DNA from: Xylocopilactobacillus apis
GTDB lineage: Bacteria; Bacillota; Bacilli; Lactobacillales; Lactobacillaceae
Assembly: GCF_033095965.1 (NCBI RefSeq)
Contig: NZ_AP026801.1
Coordinates: forward strand, 1,880,001 to 1,944,000
Length of the DNA: 64,000 bases
Reading direction: 5' to 3'
The notes beneath the pieces were generated by a model, which was not told the origin of the DNA, made no database searches, and was given only the letters and a program-made list of their open reading frames with translations. A program made the translations under genes and the position numbers. Of this stretch, positions 54,335 through 63,710 are shown piece after piece. Each line of letters begins with the position of its first letter. Within the stretch, counting starts at the first letter, position 1.

Positions 54335-54643
54335 TTATAGTTTGATTTCAATATCAACGCCGCTTGGAAGATCTAACTTCATCAGGGCATCAACTGTTTT
54401 TGGTGTTGGATTTAAAATATCGATTAGTCTCTTATGAGTAAGCATCTCAAACTGTTCCCGTGAATCTTTATGTTTATGTGGGGACGTTAAGACCGTATAC
54501 AAAGATCTTTCTGTCGGCAGCGGGATTGGGCCAGAAATACTAGCGCCTGTCCGTTTAGCAGTTTCAACAATCTTTTCAGCGGACTGATCAAGAATGCCGT
54601 GCTCATAGGCCTTTAATCTAATTCTAATTTTTTGATTTGCCAT
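54335..54643 (-). CDS. rpsJ: 30S ribosomal protein S10
   Basis: 102 residues from the ATG at 54643 ([20 protein letters not shown]) with GAGGAGG eight bases upstream. S10 also acts in Nus-dependent antitermination. First gene of the ribosomal operon, preceded by a structured leader of about 160 bases. A longer in-frame extension up to 54736 lies inside that leader and is not coding. Confidence 0.97.
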   Translation of the reverse strand: MANQKIRIRLKAYEHGILDQSAEKIVETAKRTGASISGPIPLPTERSLYTVLTSPHKHKDSREQFEMLTHKRLIDILNPTPKTVDALMKLDLPSGVDIEIKL

Positions 54644-54682
54644 TTTTTCCTCCTCGTCAAAGTTCTTGTATTGACTAGCTCG

Positions 54683-54803
54683 GCGAAAGAACCAGCACAC
54701 TCTGCAATGGCAATGCAGCCGGGTGTGTTGCAACATTTCGCGTCATCGCTTAAGAGTCCTATCCGCAATTTTGCGCACAGAGATCCCTTGTTTCAAATAA
54801 CAA
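54683..54803 (-). promoter_or_regulatory. Structured leader of the S10 operon
   Basis: In the 160-base 5' leader, three helices stack into one long hairpin at 54683-54741: outer GCGAAA/TTTCGC, middle CACAC/GTGTG and apical CTGCA/TGCAG. A second hairpin, CGCAA/TTGCG, lies at 54764-54775. There is no terminator T-run, so control, if any, would act on translation or through a bound ribosomal protein such as L4. Confidence 0.55.
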
Positions 54804-54809
54804 TTAAAT

Positions 54810-54838
54810 AGTATACTGCATAAATCCTTGCCCGACAA
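54810..54838 (-). promoter_or_regulatory. Promoter of the S10-spc-alpha operon
   Basis: On the minus strand TTGTCG (54838-54833), 17 bases, TATACT (54815-54810). Transcription should start near 54803. Confidence 0.8.
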
Positions 54839-54905
54839 GTACTTTTTAATTTCTATTTTCAATTTTTTTCTTTTGATTTATGATTTTAAAAAAAGGACTT
54901 GAATC

Positions 54906-55415
54906 ATGATAAAAATTAAAATTATTCAAGGTGATATTACCAAAAGTTCCGTTGACGCAATCGTTAATGCCGCAAACACCACTTTAATGGGCGGTGGCGG
55001 CGTCGACGGAGCAATTCATCACGCTAGTGGTCCGAAGTTAGATGAGGCCTGTGCAAAACTACACGGTTGCAAAACCGGTGAAGCTAAAACTACTCCTGGT
55101 TTTAATCTTCCAGCCAAATTTATTATTCACACTCCTGGGCCAATTTGGCGCGGTGGTCATAGTAATGAAAGAGAATTGCTTAGAAATAGTTATAAAAATT
55201 GTTTGAAAGAAGCAGAAAAACATCAATGTGCCTCTGTCGATTTTCCCTCAATCAGTACTGGTGTCTATCACTTTCCTTTAAATGAAGCTGCCCAGATCGC
55301 AATTTCATCAATTAAAGAATTTAAAGCCCATTTTATAAAACAGATTCGCATTGTCGCTTTTGATCCTGTAACAAAAACAGCATATGAAAAGGCTCTTAAA
55401 GATAAAGAAAAATAG
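54906..55415 (+). CDS. Macro-domain protein (O-acetyl-ADP-ribose deacetylase-like)
   Basis: 169 residues forming one macro domain that binds ADP-ribose and probably removes acetyl or ADP-ribosyl groups. Motifs: QGDITKSSVDAIVNAANTTLMGGGGVDGAIHHASG (residues 8-42) with the catalytic Asn and Asp, and the later FPSISTGVYHFP loop. AAAGGA lies eight bases before the ATG. It is divergent from the ribosomal operon and convergent with aroK. No partner ADP-ribosyltransferase is seen nearby. Confidence 0.9.
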   Translation: MIKIKIIQGDITKSSVDAIVNAANTTLMGGGGVDGAIHHASGPKLDEACAKLHGCKTGEAKTTPGFNLPAKFIIHTPGPIWRGGHSNERELLRNSYKNCLKEAEKHQCASVDFPSISTGVYHFPLNEAAQIAISSIKEFKAHFIKQIRIVAFDPVTKTAYEKALKDKEK

Positions 55416-55424
55416 TTGCATCAA

Positions 55425-56102
55425 TTATCTTCGATGTTGTTTTGAACCGCGTTTTATTACGTTAATAAAGCGTTGAGTGCTAAGTTGATTTTCAATATCT
55501 TGTTTCTTATGATTCAAACGCTCAATCTCGATTTCGAGTGCTAGAATTTTAGACGAATCTTCAATATCTTTCTTGGTCAGTTCTTTTCGATTTTTTAACG
55601 CAACTCCAAGGTTAACCTCTGCGGCAATCACATTATTACGTTTATCAGTAGAATCAACAACAATATCGGCAATTGCTCGATACATCTGATTACGACGTTC
55701 CCATAAATCATGCAATTGACGAGTAGTGCTTCTTTCAACGATCGGTCTTTTAGTATTGCGCAAAAGCCGATGCATGATGTGTGGTAAATCTCCATAAAGA
55801 TAAACAATTGTTGCCTTGCTTTTTTTAAGTAAGTGGATATTGCGCTTTACTTCGACAATTCCTCCGCCGGTTGAAATAACCCCATTATTTTTTAATGCCT
55901 GCTCTAAAATCTGTGATTCAATTCGACGAAAATAAGGCTCGCCTTTTTTATTAAAAATTTCACCAGGTGTGGCACCTTCGGTTTTGGTAATCATTTTATC
56001 AGTATCGCAAAAGTTAACTTTAGTTTTTTTAGCTAAAAAAGCTCCAACCGAAGTTTTCCCCACACCCATAAAACCAATCAGTACAATCGGATTTTGATTC
56101 AT
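55425..56102 (-). CDS. aroK: Shikimate kinase with C-terminal helical extension
   Basis: Shikimate to shikimate-3-phosphate, fifth step of the aromatic pathway. The 225 residues have Walker A GFMGVGKTS (10-18), the substrate Asp in FCDTDKMI, FRRIESQ, and the GGG motif in VISTGGGIVE. The usual enzyme ends near residue 170. The extra 50 residues (KKDIEDSSKILALEIEIERLNHKKQDIEN) look like a coiled coil with a basic end (RGSKQHRR). Downstream of aroF-aroB in the same direction. Confidence 0.9.
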   Translation of the reverse strand: MNQNPIVLIGFMGVGKTSVGAFLAKKTKVNFCDTDKMITKTEGATPGEIFNKKGEPYFRRIESQILEQALKNNGVISTGGGIVEVKRNIHLLKKSKATIVYLYGDLPHIMHRLLRNTKRPIVERSTTRQLHDLWERRNQMYRAIADIVVDSTDKRNNVIAAEVNLGVALKNRKELTKKDIEDSSKILALEIEIERLNHKKQDIENQLSTQRFINVIKRGSKQHRR

Positions 56103-56167
56103 TATAAATTGACTTACCTAACTTCCTTTTCTAAATTCTATGTTCAATATCGTGATTGATGATAACT

Positions 56168-57237
56168 TCAATCAGTCATCAAAAATGGGATTTCTGAAAT
56201 CTTCATCGGAACAATGATCGGATCTCCAATCTCTTTAATTGCAACTAAGTTTAAAATTCCACTTCGATTCTTTTTATCGTTTTTTAGCAGTTCAAAAAAT
56301 TCAGGTGTTCCTAAAAATGGTGAATAATCGGGTAAACCAACTGCTTCTAAACTTTTTTTAATTGTAAGGTTAACCCTGTCGGACTAATGCCCAATTTTTC
56401 AAACATCTTCGTGACTGCGATCATTCCAATACTAACTGCCTCACCGTGTCTCATCAAACCGTGATTTAATGATTCAATCGGATGACCAAAGGTATGACCA
56501 AAATTTAAAAATTGTCGGATTCCAGCTTCTTTTTCGTCAGCCATCACGATATTAGCTTTATAAGAAATCGAGCGTTCAATTAATTTTTCGCATTGTAATT
56601 TCAAATTAGCAATTGTTTTAATTGTCCCCGTCATCGCAAAAAAATCAGGCCCCGCTAAAACACTAGTTTTGACGACTTCTGCATAACCTTCTACTAGGTT
56701 ACGATCATCTAAAGTTAAAAGATAATTAGGATCAACAATCACTAAATCAGGTTGATAAAATGTTCCTATAACGTTTTTAATCCCAGCGAGATCAACTGCT
56801 GTCTTTCCGCCAACACTTGAATCAACTTGTGCCGTTAAAGAAGTCGCAATCTTAAGATATGAAATGCCTCTCATATAAAGACTTGCTGTTAAACCCGCCA
56901 GATCCCCAATCACTCCACCGCCTAGCGCTACAACTCCGTCATCACGTGTAAAACCTGCTGATGCCATTTGTTTTATCAGCATCGCAACGCTATTAAGCGA
57001 CTTTGCTTCTTCTCCGTGTTTCACAATTAATTTTAAGCAATTAAAACCGACCGCAGTCAATTGGTCTGACACGTTATTAAGATAAAGCGGTGCTACGTTA
57101 TCATCAGTTATAATTGCAATTTTACGATAATTCCAAAAATTCCAAACATTTTGCACAAATTGCCCAATCTTTTTGGCTGAATCTGGCTCAATTATTACAT
57201 TGTATTCATGATTAACTAGTTTAACTGAAATTATCAT
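56168..57237 (-). CDS. aroB: 3-dehydroquinate synthase (single-base frameshift in this assembly)
   Basis: AroB closes DAHP to 3-dehydroquinate, NAD- and metal-dependent. The main frame (57237 to 56347, 296 residues) holds VALGGGVIGDLAGLTASLYMRG, SSVGGKTAVDLAGIKNVIGTFYQP and FGHTFGHPIES with metal-binding His. The frame breaks at an A7 run (56353-56359). The C-terminus (SLEAVGLPDYSPFLGTPE to EIPFLMTD) continues in another frame to 56168. One added A restores 356 residues, the family length. Because rplN shows the same kind of error, a sequencing fault is the likely cause. Starts four bases inside the aroF stop. Confidence 0.9.
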
Positions 57238-58211
57238 AACTCAAAAATTTTAATCGATTGTTCAGCTAATTTTTTATATTGAGTTGGTGTTAATGCCTGC
57301 CGTCCATCAACAAAGGCTTTATCTGGCTGATCGTGAATTTCGACAATTAATCCTTGCGCTCCAGCGGCAACCGCTGCTAAGCCAATGGGCGTTACATATT
57401 CACTAAAACCGGCTGCATGAGATGGATCGCCAATTATTGGATAATGAGTTAAATCTTTAAGAACCGGGATTGCTCCGACATCAAAAGTGTTGCGCGTGTA
57501 TTTGTTATCAAAAGTTCTAATGCCACGCTCCACTAATACGATTTTGTCATTACCACCAGCAGCAATGTACTCAGCAGCGTTTAATAAATCGTCAATTGTT
57601 GCTGACATGCCTCGTTTTAAAAGGACCGGTTTTCTTTTTTCTCCCAGAGCTTTTAACAGCGAGAAATTCTGCATATTCCGAGCTCCTACTTGGAAAATAT
57701 CCGTATAACGATCTACTAATTCAAGATCACGGGTGTCCATGATCTCAGTTACCATATCCATATTTAGCTTATCAGCAGCCGCTCGATGATATTTAAGCCC
57801 CTTTTCTCCTAAGCCTTGAAAAGTATAAGGCGACGTCCGAGGTTTAAACGACCCTCCACGTAAAATAGTTGCTCCTGCCTCTTTAACCGCCTGGCCCATT
57901 TTCAAAATATGTTCCTCAGATTCAATTGAATCCGGTCCTGCTATTAAAGTAAAATGATTTCCCCCAATTACACTGTGCTTAGTTCTGATAATCGTATCGT
58001 CCGGGTGAAAAATCCGCGAAGATTTAATATAACTTGGATGTTGCTGCCACACCTGATCAAAATCATCGTGATTTAGTTTTGCTAAATCACTAGGACTTGA
58101 AAAATCCATAAAAGCTACTATTTCCTTATTAACGGCAACTTGATGACCAGACTTTTGAGCACGCTCAGCAGATCGTTCAGCCTGCTGAGCGTTTTTAAAT
58201 TTAATAATCAT
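57234..58211 (-). CDS. aroF: 3-deoxy-7-phosphoheptulonate (DAHP) synthase
   Basis: First step of the aromatic pathway: PEP + erythrose-4-phosphate to DAHP. The 325 residues have an N-terminal ferredoxin-like regulatory domain (about 1-70) as in Thermotoga-type enzymes, followed by the AroA-beta/KDO8PS-type barrel: LIAGPDSIESEEHI, LRGGSFKPRTSPYTFQGLG, VLLKRGMSATIDD and GDPSHAAGF. The TGA of this gene overlaps the aroB start. No T-box or leader peptide is seen in the 125 bases upstream. Confidence 0.92.
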   Translation of the reverse strand: MIIKFKNAQQAERSAERAQKSGHQVAVNKEIVAFMDFSSPSDLAKLNHDDFDQVWQQHPSYIKSSRIFHPDDTIIRTKHSVIGGNHFTLIAGPDSIESEEHILKMGQAVKEAGATILRGGSFKPRTSPYTFQGLGEKGLKYHRAAADKLNMDMVTEIMDTRDLELVDRYTDIFQVGARNMQNFSLLKALGEKRKPVLLKRGMSATIDDLLNAAEYIAAGGNDKIVLVERGIRTFDNKYTRNTFDVGAIPVLKDLTHYPIIGDPSHAAGFSEYVTPIGLAAVAAGAQGLIVEIHDQPDKAFVDGRQALTPTQYKKLAEQSIKIFEL

Positions 58212-58301
58212 GATTATGGCTCCTTTTTAGATTTTGGCTCGAATTTTACTGTTATGAAAATTGTACCAGATCAGACGATAAATGATTTATCAAGTTAAAA
58301 C

Positions 58302-58331
58302 AAAAAGTCCCACAATTATTAATTGTGAGAC
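58302..58331 (-). terminator. Terminator after the malate permease gene
   Basis: Stem GTCTCACAATT/AATTGTGGGAC (one G-U pair) followed by five T on the minus strand, starting five bases after the stop at 58337. A possible extended -10 for aroF (TGGTACAAT) lies downstream at about 58258-58266. Confidence 0.8.
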
Positions 58332-58336
58332 ATTCT

Positions 58337-59302
58337 TTAAAACACTAAATTGATAACTTGTATTAAGACGGGAACCACGACTACAAACAAAACTGTACTT
58401 GTTGTCACTACATTGGTCGCATATTTCACATCGCCATGCGATTGACCTACAAGAATCGGCAGAACTGCTAAGCCGGGAGTAGCTGCTTGAATAACTAACG
58501 TACTTTGTTCAACATTTGGCATTTGTCCGCCCATTTTTGCACCGATTAGGATAAAAATAATCATGAACGCGGGAGCAAAAACAAAACGTCCGAGCAAGGC
58601 CCAAACTGTATCTCGATCAAAGCGAATTGATCTTAGTCCTGCATCTGCCAGTATAATTCCGATATAAATTAATGACATCGGAGTTACGATTCCTCCAACC
58701 ATACTTAATGTTTCAGTAATCCATCCGGGAATTGGAATCGCTAGCAATAAGAAAATTAATGAAACTAAGAATCCAACTAAGGGTGCGGGAAGTAACTTTT
58801 TCCAATTGAATTCTTTTTTCGTACCATTTTCGACTGTCGGATCATCAGCTGAGATAAAGAAAACGCCAATCGCCCAGGTCGAAACTGTATTGACCACATA
58901 GTAGACTAAAAAGTAAGGCAGACTCTTTTGACCAAAAAGCGCTAAGTTTAAAGGCAATCCAATAAAAATTGTATTTGCATTAGCAAACATGTTAATGAAT
59001 GTGCCCCGCCGTCCTTTTTTTATTTTTAAAACTTTTGATAAAATCCATGCCAGTAAGTAACTTGCTGCAAAACTCGCAAAAGCATAAACAAGTCCTCCGG
59101 TTAAACCGACTAATTTATTACGGGTAAGATATTTTAAAACTGAAACAAAAATCGAAGCCGGTAAAGCAATATTCATGATCAAAAATGAAATATTTCCTTT
59201 AAATTGATCTCCTACTTTGCCAGATGTTCTAAGCCAATATCCTAGAGCAATAACGATGACAATCTCTGCCACACTTTGTAACGATGTAATAAACGCCTGC
59301 AT
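58337..59302 (-). CDS. mleP: AEC-family malate permease
   Basis: 321 residues, about ten membrane helices in the auxin-efflux-carrier (AEC) fold, including GYWLRTSGKVGD at the start and TPMSLIYIGIILADAGL near the mid-C-terminal part. Position 17 bases after the malolactic enzyme gene identifies it as the malate uptake (and probably malate/lactate exchange) partner. The symbol is given by context. Confidence 0.85.
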   Translation of the reverse strand: MQAFITSLQSVAEIVIVIALGYWLRTSGKVGDQFKGNISFLIMNIALPASIFVSVLKYLTRNKLVGLTGGLVYAFASFAASYLLAWILSKVLKIKKGRRGTFINMFANANTIFIGLPLNLALFGQKSLPYFLVYYVVNTVSTWAIGVFFISADDPTVENGTKKEFNWKKLLPAPLVGFLVSLIFLLLAIPIPGWITETLSMVGGIVTPMSLIYIGIILADAGLRSIRFDRDTVWALLGRFVFAPAFMIIFILIGAKMGGQMPNVEQSTLVIQAATPGLAVLPILVGQSHGDVKYATNVVTTSTVLFVVVVPVLIQVINLVF

Positions 59303-59319
59303 TTAATTATGCCCCCAAT

Positions 59320-60948
59320 CTAATATTTTGCTTCCCACTTAATAGCTGTTACTGCATCGTGCCCATTAGTAACATTATTTTGGCTGAGTCCTTCTTTAAT
59401 TGCTTGATCACAGACGTTTTCTGCTACAGTCTGAGAAAAGATATTTAATTTAGAAACTGGCGGTAATACTGCAGCCCCTGGTTTTGTGAAATCGACAATC
59501 CCTCCTAAAGAATGGGCAGCCACACTAATCATACTGTCGCTTAAAACCTTGGAATCAGCGGAAATTGCTCCAAGACCAAGACCTGGATACACTAAAGCAT
59601 TGTTTGCTTGACCAATTTCATAGGTAACTCCTTGGTATTCAATCGGATCTGAGGGAATCCCCGTTGCTACTAATGCTCGGCCTTCAGTCCATTCAATTAA
59701 ATCTTCAGCTTTTGCTTCGGCTAATTTAGTTGGATTAGATAATGGGAAAATAATTGGGCGGTCCGTATGAGCTGCCATTTCAGTAATAATTTCTTTGGTA
59801 AACGTTCCCGGCTGAGTAGAAGTGCCAACCATGATTGTCGGCTGGACTGCTTTAACTGCTGCAGCTAAATTAGTCAGATCATCAGCGTTATCAAATTCAC
59901 TGCGTTTTCTGGTAAATTCTTTTTGTTCAGGAGTTAAATCGGGTGTGTCATCAAACAATAAGCCTTGCTTATCCACTAAATAAAATCGTGATTTTGCCTC
60001 ATCTTCACTAAGACCTTCTTGAATCATTTCTGAATAAATTTGTTTTACAATGCCTGTCCCGGCAGTTCCTGCACCAAAACAAAGATATTTTTGATCGGCT
60101 AATTTTTGACCACTGATGTTAAGAGCTCCCAGAATTCCTGATAAAACGATAATCCCGGTTCCTTGAATATCATCATTAAAGGTTAGAATCTTTTCTTTAT
60201 ACTTATTTAGAATCACTGCGGCATTATCACGGCCAAAATCTTCAAAGTGAAGATACATGCCAGAAAATAATTTTTCTGCCGTTTCTACGAAGCGATCAAC
60301 AAACTGGTAATATTGATCTCCTTTAATTCTGTTGTGATGTAAGCCTAAATATAAAGGATCATCTAATAGATTTTGATTATTAGTCCCTGCGTCTAAAACA
60401 ACTGGTAAAACTTGAGCGGGATCAATTCCCGCTGCTGCCGTATAAACCATTAGTTTACCGACAGCAATATCAACACCTTGGGTGCCCCAGTCACCAATAC
60501 CCAGAATAGCCTCGCCGTCTGTTACAACAATTAGTTTGATATCTCTTCCAGCTGATGCATTTTTTAAAACACTTTCGATTTGATCCTGATTATCAATCGA
60601 TAAGAATGCGGCATTTTGAGGGTTAACGAATAAATGACTATAATTTTCGATTGATTCAGCGATTGTTGGATCATATACAATCGGCATAAATTCCATAATG
60701 TGCTGACTAAAAAGGCGGTAGAACAAAACTCGATTAGTATTGAAAATGTTCATTAAGAAAATTCGTTTTTCTAAATTTGTTTGTTTACTCTGATATTGTT
60801 CATAAGTGATTTCTGTTTGCTGGTCCAAAGTCTGAACTGTCGGTGGCAAAAGACCTTCGAGCCCCAGCTCTTTTCGCTCTTCTTCTGTAAAACCGGTCCC
60901 GTGATTTAAAAAAGGATCATTCATTAATTCTTGACTCACTTTTTCCAT
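59320..60948 (-). CDS. mleS: Malolactic enzyme
   Basis: NAD- and Mn-dependent conversion of L-malate to L-lactate and CO2, which raises pH and generates proton motive force. 542 residues of the malic-enzyme fold: [64 protein letters not shown] and the NAD motif [10 protein letters not shown]. Length and the absence of malic-enzyme-type extensions fit malolactic enzymes; a plain malic enzyme is the main alternative. GGAGGAATAAA lies before the ATG. The mleR gene is divergent. Confidence 0.9.
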   Translation of the reverse strand: MEKVSQELMNDPFLNHGTGFTEEERKELGLEGLLPPTVQTLDQQTEITYEQYQSKQTNLEKRIFLMNIFNTNRVLFYRLFSQHIMEFMPIVYDPTIAESIENYSHLFVNPQNAAFLSIDNQDQIESVLKNASAGRDIKLIVVTDGEAILGIGDWGTQGVDIAVGKLMVYTAAAGIDPAQVLPVVLDAGTNNQNLLDDPLYLGLHHNRIKGDQYYQFVDRFVETAEKLFSGMYLHFEDFGRDNAAVILNKYKEKILTFNDDIQGTGIIVLSGILGALNISGQKLADQKYLCFGAGTAGTGIVKQIYSEMIQEGLSEDEAKSRFYLVDKQGLLFDDTPDLTPEQKEFTRKRSEFDNADDLTNLAAAVKAVQPTIMVGTSTQPGTFTKEIITEMAAHTDRPIIFPLSNPTKLAEAKAEDLIEWTEGRALVATGIPSDPIEYQGVTYEIGQANNALVYPGLGLGAISADSKVLSDSMISVAAHSLGGIVDFTKPGAAVLPPVSKLNIFSQTVAENVCDQAIKEGLSQNNVTNGHDAVTAIKWEAKY

Positions 60949-60978
60949 TTTATTCCTCCATGAATTTAAACATCATGT

Positions 60979-61008
60979 ATAATAATCTCCATAAATTGGA
61001 ATAGTCAA
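60979..61008 (-). promoter_or_regulatory. mle promoter with a candidate MleR operator
   Basis: On the minus strand TTGACT (61008-61003), 18 bases, TATTAT (60984-60979). The spacer holds the dyad TCCATAAATTGGA (60988-61000), a likely LysR-type site between the divergent mleR and mleS. Confidence 0.55.
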
Positions 61009-61045
61009 AAGCACCACTTTTAATAAAAATAATTTATAGGTGAAA

Positions 61046-61906
61046 ATGAATTTTCGTGATTTAGAGTACTTTAATAAATTAGTCGAATTAAGAAATTATT
61101 CTCAGACTGCGCGTTATTTTCAAGTTACTCAGCCAACTATTTCTTATACAATTAAGCGGCTTGAAGACCAAATCGGAGCTACATTAATTGAGCGGGAAAC
61201 CATGAATTTAACTCTAGCTGGTCAACAATTTTATGAACACACGCAAAAGATTTCTTTTGAAATGCAGTTATTGGACAAGGATATTGACGATATTCTTTCT
61301 CCCAAAATAAAAATCGGTCTTCCGCCGATTATTACGAATTACCTTTTAAATCAGAGTAAATATCTAAAGATTATCAAAAAGAATTTAAATAAGTTAGAAG
61401 TACATTCTAGTGAATCCCAACAATCTTTTCGAGATTTATTAAATGGTGAACTAGATGCTTCTTTTATTGGCTCTGTTAATCCAATTACCGTTAACGAGTT
61501 AGAGTCTCAAATATTGACTCGCCATCATTTCAAAATCATCTGCAGTAATCAATCTCCACTAGCTAAAAAGAAATCTGTCTCATTTGATGATTTAAAAGAA
61601 GAAAAATTTATCTTATTAGATAAAGAAACGACCCATCAACAGGTTTTTGCTCAGTTGATGAGTCGTCATTTATTCAATCCAAATATTATTTTTCGAACTT
61701 CGAATTTTCAAACTATTTTAACTTTAGTTAAAAATAACAGCGGAATTAGCTTTTTAACAGAAGCTGCTCTAGCTGGTCAAGAAAAGGAGCTAGTTCCTTT
61801 AGAATTAACGGAAGCTCAAAATATACTTTTCTACACTAATTTAGTTTCCCGCGCCCGAAAATATCCCAATCCTCACCTAGAATCTTTTCTAAAATTATTT
61901 GAATGA
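61046..61906 (+). CDS. mleR: LysR-family regulator of the malolactic genes
   Basis: 286 residues. N-terminal winged helix ([36 protein letters not shown]) and a C-terminal effector domain ([15 protein letters not shown]). The ATG at 61046 is preceded by AGGTG; the in-frame GTG at 61040 lies within that site. Divergent to mleS, as MleR activators typically are. The last 12 bases overlap msrA tail to tail. Confidence 0.85.
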   Translation: MNFRDLEYFNKLVELRNYSQTARYFQVTQPTISYTIKRLEDQIGATLIERETMNLTLAGQQFYEHTQKISFEMQLLDKDIDDILSPKIKIGLPPIITNYLLNQSKYLKIIKKNLNKLEVHSSESQQSFRDLLNGELDASFIGSVNPITVNELESQILTRHHFKIICSNQSPLAKKKSVSFDDLKEEKFILLDKETTHQQVFAQLMSRHLFNPNIIFRTSNFQTILTLVKNNSGISFLTEAALAGQEKELVPLELTEAQNILFYTNLVSRARKYPNPHLESFLKLFE

Positions 61907-62428
61907 ACTATTTTCCCAATATTTACGTTTAAACTGTTCTCTTCCACCAGCCTCTTCCATTTCATGTCGAAGAGGATCTTTTTTGTAAAAGTCCTGGTGA
62001 TACTCCTCAGCCGGATAAAAGGGCTTCGCATCTTCAATCTGAGTCACAATGGGATCAGAAAACTTGCCAGATTCGCTTAACACATTTTTGGAAGCTTCAG
62101 CAATCTTGCGCTGAACAGGACTATTAACAAAAATCACTGGGCGATAGCTGTCTCCTCGGTCTTGAAACTGACCCATTGCATCAGTCGGATCGGTCTGCTG
62201 CCAGTAAATATCAACCAATTCCTTGTAAGAAATTATTGTTGGATCAAAAGTAATTTGAACGGCTTCTGTATGTCCTGTCGTATGGCTGCACACCTCTTCA
62301 TAGGTAGGATTTTCGACGTGTCCTCCTGTGTAGCCTGAAACAACTTTTTTAATTCCGGGTCTGGTATCAAAAGGCTCTACCATACACCAAAAACATCCGC
62401 CCGCAAATATTGCCGTATCTTCTGCCAT
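61895..62428 (-). CDS. msrA: Peptide-methionine (S)-S-oxide reductase
   Basis: MsrA reduces the S form of methionine sulfoxide in proteins. 177 residues with the catalytic [12 protein letters not shown] (9-20), [26 protein letters not shown] and [10 protein letters not shown]. Its ATG overlaps the msrB stop. Together with msrB it forms an oxidative-damage repair pair. Confidence 0.95.
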   Translation of the reverse strand: MAEDTAIFAGGCFWCMVEPFDTRPGIKKVVSGYTGGHVENPTYEEVCSHTTGHTEAVQITFDPTIISYKELVDIYWQQTDPTDAMGQFQDRGDSYRPVIFVNSPVQRKIAEASKNVLSESGKFSDPIVTQIEDAKPFYPAEEYHQDFYKKDPLRHEMEEAGGREQFKRKYWENSSFK

Positions 62429-62877
62429 TACTTACCTCCTTTAGAAAATAAAACTTTATATTCTCCGTATCCCTGTTGATCCAACTGGTCAAAGGGAATA
62501 AAACGTAAAGCAGCTGAATTAATACAGTATCTTAGACCTCCAACTTGCGCGGGACCATCTGTAAAAACATGTCCTAGATGCGAATCTGCATCCTTACTTC
62601 TAACTTCTACCCGCTCCATGCCAAATGACTGGTCACGATGTTCTTCAAGAACTGATTTATTGATTGGTCTAGTAAAAGAAGGCCATCCACATCCGGCATC
62701 ATATTTATCTGTTGATGAAAATAATGGCTCACCGCTCACTACGTCAACATAAATTCCATCTTTATAAAAATCATCATATTTTCCACTGAAGGGTCTTTCA
62801 GTTGCAGCATGTTGAGTAACTGCCAACTCTTCAGATGATAAGTCTTTTAATCTTTCAGCTTTTTCTTTTTCGTCCAT
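62428..62877 (-). CDS. msrB: Peptide-methionine (R)-S-oxide reductase
   Basis: 149 residues reducing the R form of methionine sulfoxide. Catalytic Cys in [16 protein letters not shown] (about 112-127), and AGCGWPSF and DSHLGHVF are conserved. The CxxC zinc pairs of longer MsrB proteins are absent, as in many lactobacilli. It starts 31 bases inside rlmA and overlaps msrA. Confidence 0.95.
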   Translation of the reverse strand: MDEKEKAERLKDLSSEELAVTQHAATERPFSGKYDDFYKDGIYVDVVSGEPLFSSTDKYDAGCGWPSFTRPINKSVLEEHRDQSFGMERVEVRSKDADSHLGHVFTDGPAQVGGLRYCINSAALRFIPFDQLDQQGYGEYKVLFSKGGK

Positions 62878-63710
62878 TGCTTACCTCCTAGGACCGTTAA
62901 GTCAACTGTAATTTGATCTATTTCAAAATCAGTTCTTAATTCAGCATCCCACATTAGAGGTGTCATTGCCATTAATTCAGAACTAATTTCTTTTACTGCT
63001 ACTTTATAGGAGAATTTTTTACTTTCAACTGATGCAAAATTTTCTTTAAATAAATTTACAACATTTTCATTACTATAATTAAAGTGTTTTTGATTAGTTT
63101 GATATTTTAAATGACGTAATTCAACTAAATAATTAGCATTTGGGATTATTTTATATACTACGCCATCCGATTCTAAAATTCTCCCAAACTCTCCATAATT
63201 TGCAGGGGACAGAAAATTAATAATTGCCCTGACGCTATGGTCGGCTAATGGAATATTACTTAGATCCCCTACAAAGTAGTGCAAATTGGATTGAGTTTTC
63301 CCGCTCACTGCTAAATCAACACCATTTTTTGAAATATCAAAACCAAGTAATTGATTATTAATTTTATGAGCGAGCAATTCAGTGATACTGCCTTCCCCAC
63401 TACCTGCGTCAACTACTAAGCCAGAATTATTAATTTTTTTGCTTAAATAATCAATTACCGGATCAAAGATTCCATGCTGAATTACAGTTCTTCTGCTGTC
63501 AAAAAGATTCTTTGAATAATCATCCGGAGCTTTGCCAATCAGAAAAAAAACACTGCCCTTACGAGAAATGTCAAAGGTATGTCCAAGCTCACACTTAAAT
63601 GAATTCTTTTCAACTTGGACAAAGCTCTTATGACATTTAGGACAGCGAAAAAGTTGCATTTGTTCGGATAAAAAAAACCGCATTTGTTCAATTTTTTTAG
63701 TCTTTGTCAT
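62847..63710 (-). CDS. rlmA: 23S rRNA (guanine-N1) methyltransferase, RlmA type
   Basis: 287 residues from the ATG at 63710. A four-Cys/His zinc finger ([10 protein letters not shown] and [10 protein letters not shown]) recognises helix 35 of 23S rRNA, followed by a SAM-dependent methyltransferase domain ([16 protein letters not shown] and [15 protein letters not shown]). Gram-positive members (RlmA-II, TlrB) methylate G748 and can affect tylosin sensitivity; Gram-negative ones methylate G745. It overlaps the gene upstream by 14 bases. Confidence 0.85.
   Translation of the reverse strand: MTKTKKIEQMRFFLSEQMQLFRCPKCHKSFVQVEKNSFKCELGHTFDISRKGSVFFLIGKAPDDYSKNLFDSRRTVIQHGIFDPVIDYLSKKINNSGLVVDAGSGEGSITELLAHKINNQLLGFDISKNGVDLAVSGKTQSNLHYFVGDLSNIPLADHSVRAIINFLSPANYGEFGRILESDGVVYKIIPNANYLVELRHLKYQTNQKHFNYSNENVVNLFKENFASVESKKFSYKVAVKEISSELMAMTPLMWDAELRTDFEIDQITVDLTVLGGKQWTKKKKLKD

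Noticed and set aside
54644-54736. N-terminal extension of S10 up to 54736
   Set aside because: It lies in the structured leader; the ATG at 54643 has a strong GAGGAGG and matches the universal S10 start.
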